Shown here in pieces: positions 57,182 through 64,000 of a stretch of DNA of 64,000 nucleotides. A model generated the notes under the pieces. That model was not told where the DNA came from, did no database searches, and saw only the letters and a list, made by a program, of their open reading frames with translations. The stretch's first letter is position 1; every line of letters starts with the position of its first letter. The stretch spans positions 8,102,324 to 8,166,323 of the forward strand of contig JAFMSR010000016.1 of assembly GCA_022818135.1 (NCBI GenBank), in the 5' to 3' direction. The DNA comes from Saxidomus purpurata. Lineage: Eukaryota; Mollusca; Bivalvia; Venerida; Veneridae. The translations under genes and the position numbers were made by a program.

Positions 57182-60100
57182 TTAAAACCTTTTGTTTCGC
57201 AAAATTAAGTGTCCTCTCTCCGTATAGTACTTTCCTGCATTCACGAATTCTCTAAATGCCCTTGAAAATTCTTCCGAAGTGTACACGTTCGCACAATACT
57301 GTCTTTTTATATCAGATTTTATTCTTCTGAAAGATAGCTCTGCTTGCCTCAAAGCGTCTTCAGACTTGCCCGTAAATAGGTCGTATCGTAGGCTTCGCTC
57401 TCCAAATTCGTACTCCGGGAACATATAAATGAGTAAATCATTGGCGTGAAAGAAATGCGGCAGCCTCCGCTCCTCTAGACACACTTCTAGAAAATCTAGA
57501 AAATAGGCAAGTGCTTCTTTAACACCGGATAATTTCTTGAAGTTAATGATTTTGATATGTTTCTTTTTGTTCATCACAACAAGGTAGAGAATACAGTAGA
57601 ATGCAATCTGTTTCAGATGGTAAGACCGCACGACTGTAAATATCTGGCGTGGTGGTACTGTCCGCATTCTCCGTGTCCGAAATTCTCGCTTCATGATCCG
57701 CAAAGCAGTGATGATGTAACACTCCTCTTCTGAACCACGTGACAAATCCAGCACGTGCTGCTCGTACCCTGAGCTACAAACGCGCCACAGTATATCAGGT
57801 GGGCTATCATAGCGGGCAGCTGCTGGTTGATTGTTCGTAAACCACTTCAAAACGGCGTATCTAGGGCATTTCATTGCCCCGTTCCAATTTGTCGGATCAG
57901 GAACTGTGTCCATGGCTATTTCCAGACCTAAAAAGCAACATACAAAATTTAATTTAATTTTGCTTTAATTAACTTTTTGACGCTGAATTGTATGCTATTG
58001 AAAGTATTCACAAATAAATTACAGAGAGAAACTACAGTACTCTTTACAACACTTTTATCATGTTTAAAACTATAAACTTGTGTAGGTTTCTTGTTAAACT
58101 TTCTGACCATAACTATCTGCAAACTCCCAAGTTTGCCAGATCCACCTGATAGTCCAAAAATGAGTAATTTCGATGTATCTATACAAATTATGCACCCAAA
58201 TCAATTGCACAACCTCTGGTATCTTGGCCGAGTATAATTGCAAACGACTCAGAGATAATAAAAGATTCAATATTAAATCATTTTTTTAAAAATTTTATCT
58301 TTTAAAGTTTACTTATTCCGGCATGTCTTTACATGAAGCACATACTAGATAAGCTTTTTTCAGCACAAACGCTTTTGTCAGCCCACTGCCAATGGGTCAA
58401 CATAGCTGCCCCTTTTGCGGTTCAGTGTAAGGTACTGTAGCACAGTCACGTGGCTGTGTATCTGCGCTTCTGTAAACAATGGACAAAACTCATGTAGTGC
58501 TGTTAAATTTTATCTTTTAAAGTTTACTTATTCCGGCATATCTTTACATGAAGCACATTCTAGATATTTCAAGCGGTAGAAATGAAACGTGTTCCGTACT
58601 CTTATATTACCTGGTACTATGTCAACGTCGATTGTAGTTTCTACTGCGGCCCGCAACACCAAATTTTCGTCCCTAATGCAATGACGGAAGTGGGTGATGT
58701 AATCGTCTTTCTCTACCAGCTTTATTTCAATATTTATGGATGGTGAATTGATCCTAAACTTTCGTATAGAAAAGTCAAACCCTGCACGATATTTTGGTAT
58801 ATTGACTCTGTTTTCAACACTCCTAGCTGCCTTCATGATGATTGAATTGAGCACTTTTTCTTTCAGGTTTCTTGAGTTTAAAAATACCCTGTTCATCTCA
58901 TCGTTGAATGAAAACACACCGTCTCTGTAAAGTGTTTGGTATCTCCGTTCGAAACTGCTTTGTGTGAAACCTTCAGCCACAAGATTGCCAAACTCTGGTA
59001 ACGTCCAGTTTTCGTTATTTTTCAGATGCTGTACCTAAATAGTATAAATAATACAGAATTGACACCTTCCTCGTTAAATCTCTAAAAAGTATATGTCCAT
59101 CTTTCAATTTGAACAGTAATATCAACTGTTCGAAATACTGCTTACTGACAAATTAACAAACAGCGGAGACTATGACCAGAAAACATTGATTTGGGGACTA
59201 ATAATGAGCTAAATCACACTGGTTATATTATTTTAGACAGAATCAGTTGCTGCTAGCAGGGTAGGGGTTTATGCCTGTTACTTATTGTTCGATGTTGCAA
59301 TTCACGTGTCGCTCTCCTCTGAATAACATGTTTAGCCTTTCACAACTGAATGTTAACTTAAACAGTCCATGATATGGTGGCTGATTTCTGCTATTTCAGT
59401 CTGGCGCCAACATGGCAAATAAAGCACGCCAACACGGCAAATAAAGCGCGCCAACACGGCAAATGATTTATTTGTCACACGCCAAAATCAAGAATTTGGC
59501 GTGTTGGTGTGTTGGCGCCCCGCACACACCAAATTCAAACGTGTCGTGTGAAGGCAGATATCAGCCCTCGTAGTATGGTGGTATATATTGAATTACTAAA
59601 ATTCTAAGCTACCTTGAAATCAGCGCCTTCAATCTTGAACAATAACAGAGCATCAAATTCGTCTGCTTTTGATACCCTCAGCCCTTCTCTCGAGCTTCCT
59701 GTTGGAAAATGCACAAGAAAAGTCCGAGTCAAGAACCCAATTGTTCAAAATGTTAGTAAGTGACCAACAGTTAATCAACGCTTGGTTTAAGTTGGTTAAA
59801 GATTCGAACAATCGGGTCCCGGAGAAGGTCTAGCAAAATGGAACATATTAAGATAGTCGTACAAACTACAAAATTTACAAAAAAAGTTTGCTGTTGTTTG
59901 TTCTAAGTCAGTTTAGATAATCTACCACTGTCTACCGCTGTAGGATACTCTGTGGTACGGAAAGGGCACAGGTTTTCTTACATTTTTAATAAAAGTTTTT
60001 CTGTGACTGTGAATATAAGTTTTACGTATGGTATAATATTCGTTCCAGCGCTGTTCATTGTCTAATAAACAATGATTTGGTGTTTTAATGCGTAGTAATT

Positions 60101-62045
60101 AAAGTGACACTGCACATAGTGTGTTTTGGTGACAGTTTTATAAAAGCCACAGCAACCGATGCTGTGCATTTAGATACATCTGTTAAATTAATTAAAATGC
60201 CGCATTAGTATTTGAAATTGCTGCTTTAGAAATAAAAAAAATCGGACTAATAAAATAATTGTTCCTTTCTTCGCAGTGACCTCCCTTGTGTTGTTGTTGG
60301 TAGAGATTTCAGCAGTGGAAGGGAAGCAACTCCTGCATGCAGTTGTTTTTTTTAAGACTGCACCAGTCAAAATGGGAAAAGTAATATTTGGAAAGTTATT
60401 ATTTCGTACTGGTAGCAGGAAGAGTTTGGTGTACAGTATTGGGTTAAAAGCTATTATTTCCTCTACCCTTTTTACGCACACATATTTCAGCTAGATTTTT
60501 ACTTGAAAAAATGAGCATAATTCCACTTTAACTACGAAGGCCGGAGGCACGTCAGAGACAATGCCACAAATATTTGCATTGTCTCTGATATTTCTATCGG
60601 TTCTCGCGTTGTTTATGGCATAATATGATTTTATACTCTTTGTATATAGAAACAAACTTGTAAGTCGTTTTAGAATAATTAATATTTCTATTCCGAGCCT
60701 GTCCAATCTTACTTTACCAAAGCATTAAACATTACACATTCTTCATGATCACCTGTTACTTACTGTTTTAATAATAATGGACAGAAAATTAGCAAATTAC
60801 CTTGTCTAACAAATTTATCAATGCAAAGTCCAGAATACAGCCTAGCCTCTTTCTTTATATTTTGCAGCAGCATCTCAAGGACTGAGTCTACAGCAGTTGT
60901 TGCGCGTTCCCAATCATCTGGCGCCAAGTCAAACTCTCCTGAAATTTAATTGGCATTAACTGACTGAATTTATTCGCTTTACAGATGAATACTTTTATAT
61001 AAAAAAACACGTCTACATGACTGAGATTTTCATGATCACGAAAATTTCACTGTTGACTTGAGAAAGGACCGTAACAAAATCAATCAAGAGTTTTGTAACT
61101 TGTTAGTCAAAATAATCCGATCAGTGGTTGGCATGCAAAACTTAAAACAAGCTGCATTAGAGATGTGTAAACTTTACGTACTTAAATCTAAGGGTATTGT
61201 ATCCAGTTCTTCTGTACCCCATTTGCTATCTGGTTTTCTCCACTGGTTGAAATTAACACCAATGTCTGACTTTAAAAAATTTGGTGATATTTCCCTGCCG
61301 GTGCTCACTGGTGCATTCTGAAATTTAGAAAAATAACGTTTAATCCATCAGAATGTGTCTAGAGAGCGATTCATATAAGTTGTAAGTCGAGGGTAAAATT
61401 AATACTACAGTACAGTAGTTCCAGTATTCAATCGATTCTCGGCTATAAAATGTAAAAACCAAAAAGAATACCTGGAATGTTGCGCTTCCGGACACAGTCA
61501 GAGTAGTGAAACGTGTGCCTGAAGATGTTGGACTGGATGGCGAAATGCCCGGGCGACTCTGGTCTTGTCCGAACATATATACACAACAGCATAAAATCGT
61601 GATAGTAATGATAACTGCGGTGACTGCAGTGATGACACCAGAATACTCGAGTGCTAGATCTACATACTTCATCATTTCTGAAAATAAATAACATGTTTTA
61701 TATGCCAAGAGACATATACAGTAGAGTCTATGTGGCATTGTCCCTAATGTTGGATAATCGACAAATATTTTATCTACTAATGGGGCTAATATTTTACTTC
61801 CAGATTGTGCATTATAAATGGAAATAAATAGGCCCTAGATCTAGATTCTAGATCTCGAGATTCAAGAAAAAAAATGATTGTGCAAGTTTTTAAAAGCCTA
61901 GATCTATACAGTACAGTATACAATGTTCAAATAAAAGCACGCATTCAACATTGTATTAAGTTTTTAAAAGCCGAAAATAATCATTAATCTTACCGTGTAG
62001 CCTGATGAGATCCTTTTCGAAACTGCTCCCACTAGTCCCAGACAT
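57182..62045 (-). CDS. Membrane-anchored cGAS-like nucleotidyltransferase (cGLR), copy 2
   Basis: Seven coding exons in transcript order: 62045-61994, 61677-61472, 61317-61182, 60938-60801, 59698-59613, 59034-58611 and 57927-57182. All junctions are GT-AG and in phase, giving 595 residues. The architecture matches the neighbouring copy: one transmembrane helix (about 31-53, with a CCC run), linker, GSSREG (178-183), Glu191 and Asp193 in ADEFDALLLF, Asp344 in IDVDIVPG, and a Mab-21 helical domain with HLKQIAFYC. Exon 2 is 99 bases longer than in copy 1, adding a Ser/Thr/Pro-rich juxtamembrane stretch, because the copy-1 donor position reads CAGAGT here and a downstream GTATTC is used. A transposon of about 0.8 kb lies just upstream of the ATG and is absent from the copy-1 flank. 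All catalytic residues are kept, so an active enzyme is expected. Confidence 0.88.
58288..58566. repeat. 63-bp direct repeats flanking unique sequence in cGLR copy 2 intron 6
   Basis: AAATTTTATCTTTTAAAGTT...ACATGAAGCACAT occurs at 58288-58350 and 58504-58566 with about 150 bases between. Copy 1 has one such block, so this is a local duplication. Confidence 0.75.
59395..59535. repeat. Expanded hairpin repeat in cGLR copy 2 intron 5
   Basis: CGCCAACACGGCAAATAAAG-type units occur three times and are followed by the opposing TTTGGCGTGTTGGTGTG and TTGGCGCCCCGC, giving a strong foldback. Confidence 0.75.
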
Positions 62046-62114
62046 ACTTTCTAATAGTGAATACAATTAAATCTATAGATAAGAAATCTAAGCCTCACAT
62101 TGAAATGCCGTTTT

Positions 62115-62905
62115 CTTGCATATATTCTCTCCCGAGTACTGGCGGATCCCGACACGCGGAGGGCAGAGATCAGCATATACTTTCCCTACGGAAAGGTCAT
62201 CGTGGGCTTACTGTTCTTGACAGCATCAGAACTACTTTCGTGTCAAATCGTACCTGGAACACTTTGTTATTTCCGAGATACGTTTTACGACGGTTTATAT
62301 GTAGAAGATAGTCATATTATTCATAAACGTAAACTACGGTCTCATAATAAAGCAGAAACTTGGATATTTTTCAAGTTAATGTAATGGGAATTACATTTTT
62401 AGAAATGGTTCGAATTTTCAGGGGACGAAGTAACTGTTTAAGTTACGAAAATGACGTCACAGTTTCTCTTGATAAGTGACGTCACTGTGTAAACAAAAAC
62501 AGTAAAAAAGTTAGTATGGGTGTCACTTTAATCAAGTAATTTGGACGTGCGTCAGGAGAATTTCTGTTTGGGATTTATTTGATTTTTTCACCACGTTAGT
62601 AAAGTACAGTTTTTGATGCGATCAAGCACTATATATTTAGCGTTAGAAATACATTCACAGTGGTAAATTTATGCGTGAACCTACCAAATTTCTACGCAAG
62701 GGGTTCAATGCAGGGAATTATATTTAACCAGCGAAGTTTTTATTTATCATAAGCGGTTTTCTCGTAAAAACTGCAGTGAAATCAAATAAGGTATTCAAGA
62801 AAAAGGATAGTTCCGCTCGGTTCCTTCTATCCCCCAGCTTTCCCTCTGGTCGGGAGTCGGGACAACCCAGTCCTCACCAGTAGGTCATGTAAGATCCTCG
62901 TAGTA
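62115..62905 (-). mobile_element. Foldback-family element in 5' flank of cGLR copy 2
   Basis: Reverse-oriented relative of the element at 5909-6932, matching along most of its length. The flank of cGLR copy 1 (about 54710-54745) lacks it, so it inserted after the tandem duplication. It starts about 70 bases upstream of the copy-2 ATG. Confidence 0.8.
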
Positions 62906-64000
62906 AAAATGTATGAGTCACACACCGCTGCACACGGAAGAACTTGATTTTCGCGACAGATGGTAACTAGATGTGTAAAAGAAATAACACATGCCGCCAT
63001 GCATGATTCATGATTTTTTCAACATGTTCAACAAATTCGGCACATAGAATATGTGCAAAATAAATAAAATATGTGTGTTCATGTCGGTCGATCACCTCTT
63101 TTTGCCTTAGAATATGAAGTTAGGTTCCGTCAGGGTTTTGTGGTTACAATGCTAGACAGCTTAATATTGAACAGACTGGGTTCATTTCTATTATTTATAT
63201 GTGAACAAGAGGGCCATGACGGCCCTTCATCGCTCACCAAGATAACATTGGCCATTATAAAAGGTCAACAACAGGATCGTAGAAAACAAAGTAAAAGTAG
63301 AGCTCTACAGCGGTTGATATTATTATAATATACTGTAAAACCTGTGAATAAAGACCACTGACCGGAAGAAGCGAAAGCGGTCTTTGTTGACGTAATGGTG
63401 ATTCCCCTATAAATGAATGATGAAGGATTGCGTCTGTGCTGGTCTTTATTCACATGATGGTCTTTATTCGGAGGTGGTCTTTAACACATGGTTGACTGTA
63501 TACGTGTGAAGGATACGTGTTGTTTGTATAAAGTAAAAAAGCCATCAAATTCAAGGTCTTCGGTGAAATAGGCGCAAAAAATTATTGAAACTTGTTTATA
63601 CTACCGTACACGTGCATGGTGCATGGCTGTAGCTTCGCAAGTTAGTAGCCTAGTAAGAGACAGGAATACAGCCTGAAAAGGTGGCAAAGCACATGAACAC
63701 AATCGATTTTATTCAGTCTTTTATTTTTCCCATCCGGTTATATCTCAGCCGGAGCCATTTTTTCATTAAGAGTTTACGGAAAACCATAAGCATAGCGTGG
63801 TGTCCCACCCGTCCCGTTAGCGAAAGTAGATGCTTTTCTTGGGTTGTGGACTTGCAACAACCTAAAATGGCTGATATTAATTGTTTCCAAATCACGGCAT
63901 ATTTATGAAACGTGGGTTTAGTAGCAAAAACGTCATAAGAAACTATGAAAATATGCCGGCCTCGCTTCAGTTTTTTTTTTTAAATTTTGTAAACTGCACA
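62906..64000. other. 5' flank of cGLR copy 2 and right window edge
   Basis: Duplicated flank to about 63700, including a GAGGGCCAT repeat fragment (63200-63300) and a MITE (63331-63500). The last 300 bases contain only short frames without recognisable homology. Confidence 0.45.
63331..63500. mobile_element. MITE of the 'AATAAAGACC' family
   Basis: Imperfect inverted ends TACTGTAAAACCTGTGAATA and the reverse of GGTGGTCTTTAACACATGG/GTTGACTGTA enclose 170 bases rich in GGTCTTTATTC. Confidence 0.7.

Larger units (their letters stand above)
57065..63700. repeat. Tandem duplication containing cGLR copy 2
   Basis: Partner of 49590-56000, with the foldback-family element added upstream of the gene. 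Confidence 0.85.

Noticed and set aside
61340..61738. A 132-residue minus-strand frame read as one protein
   Set aside because: Only the part 61472-61677 is coding, as exon 2 of cGLR copy 2. The rest is intron.

Overview
This is eukaryotic nuclear DNA: split genes with GT-AG introns, SINEs, MITEs, a LINE fragment, microsatellites and a large satellite array. The tRNA-headed SINE body near 53.8 kb, the dispersed repeat that opens with 'CAAGAGGGCCA' and ends in 'GGTGAGC', and the abundance of Mab-21/cGAS-like genes all point to a bivalve mollusc. That assignment is inference. No transcript data were available. Every gene model was built by hand from open frames, splice consensus and intron phase.

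The window holds two small families of Mab-21/cGAS-related genes on the minus strand, separated by two ordinary plus-strand genes. From 1 to about 39.1 kb lie three paralogues of an unusual fusion: an N-terminal low-complexity region, an OTU-type cysteine-protease domain (DGNC ... HYxSLRP), then a Mab-21-like module with a long helical C-terminus. Copies 1 and 2 (1-5017 and 13103-19810) come from a recent segmental duplication that includes several kilobases of flank. Copy 3 (25268-39085) is older, has all seven coding exons visible, and carries a 5.8-kb array of a 53-bp satellite in one intron.

Between 40.1 and 48.8 kb are SDHAF3 (mitochondrial succinate dehydrogenase assembly factor, two exons) and a secreted selenocysteine glutathione peroxidase (three exons, in-frame TGA). 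The first intron of the peroxidase contains a hAT-like element that sits inside a pogo-like MITE and itself carries a LINE fragment.

From 49.7 to 62.0 kb are two tandem cGAS-like receptor genes of seven coding exons each. Both encode an N-terminal transmembrane segment followed by a nucleotidyltransferase core with the GS motif and all three acidic residues, then a Mab-21 helical domain.

The locus therefore pairs apparently catalytic, membrane-anchored cGAS-like enzymes with OTU/Mab-21 fusions whose nucleotidyltransferase site looks degenerate. An innate-immune role is inferred from what is known of cGAS-like receptors. The window also records recent change: paralogue-specific transposon insertions with matching empty sites, splice-site and start-codon damage in the young duplicates, and a 44-bp tandem repeat that multiplies a splice donor.
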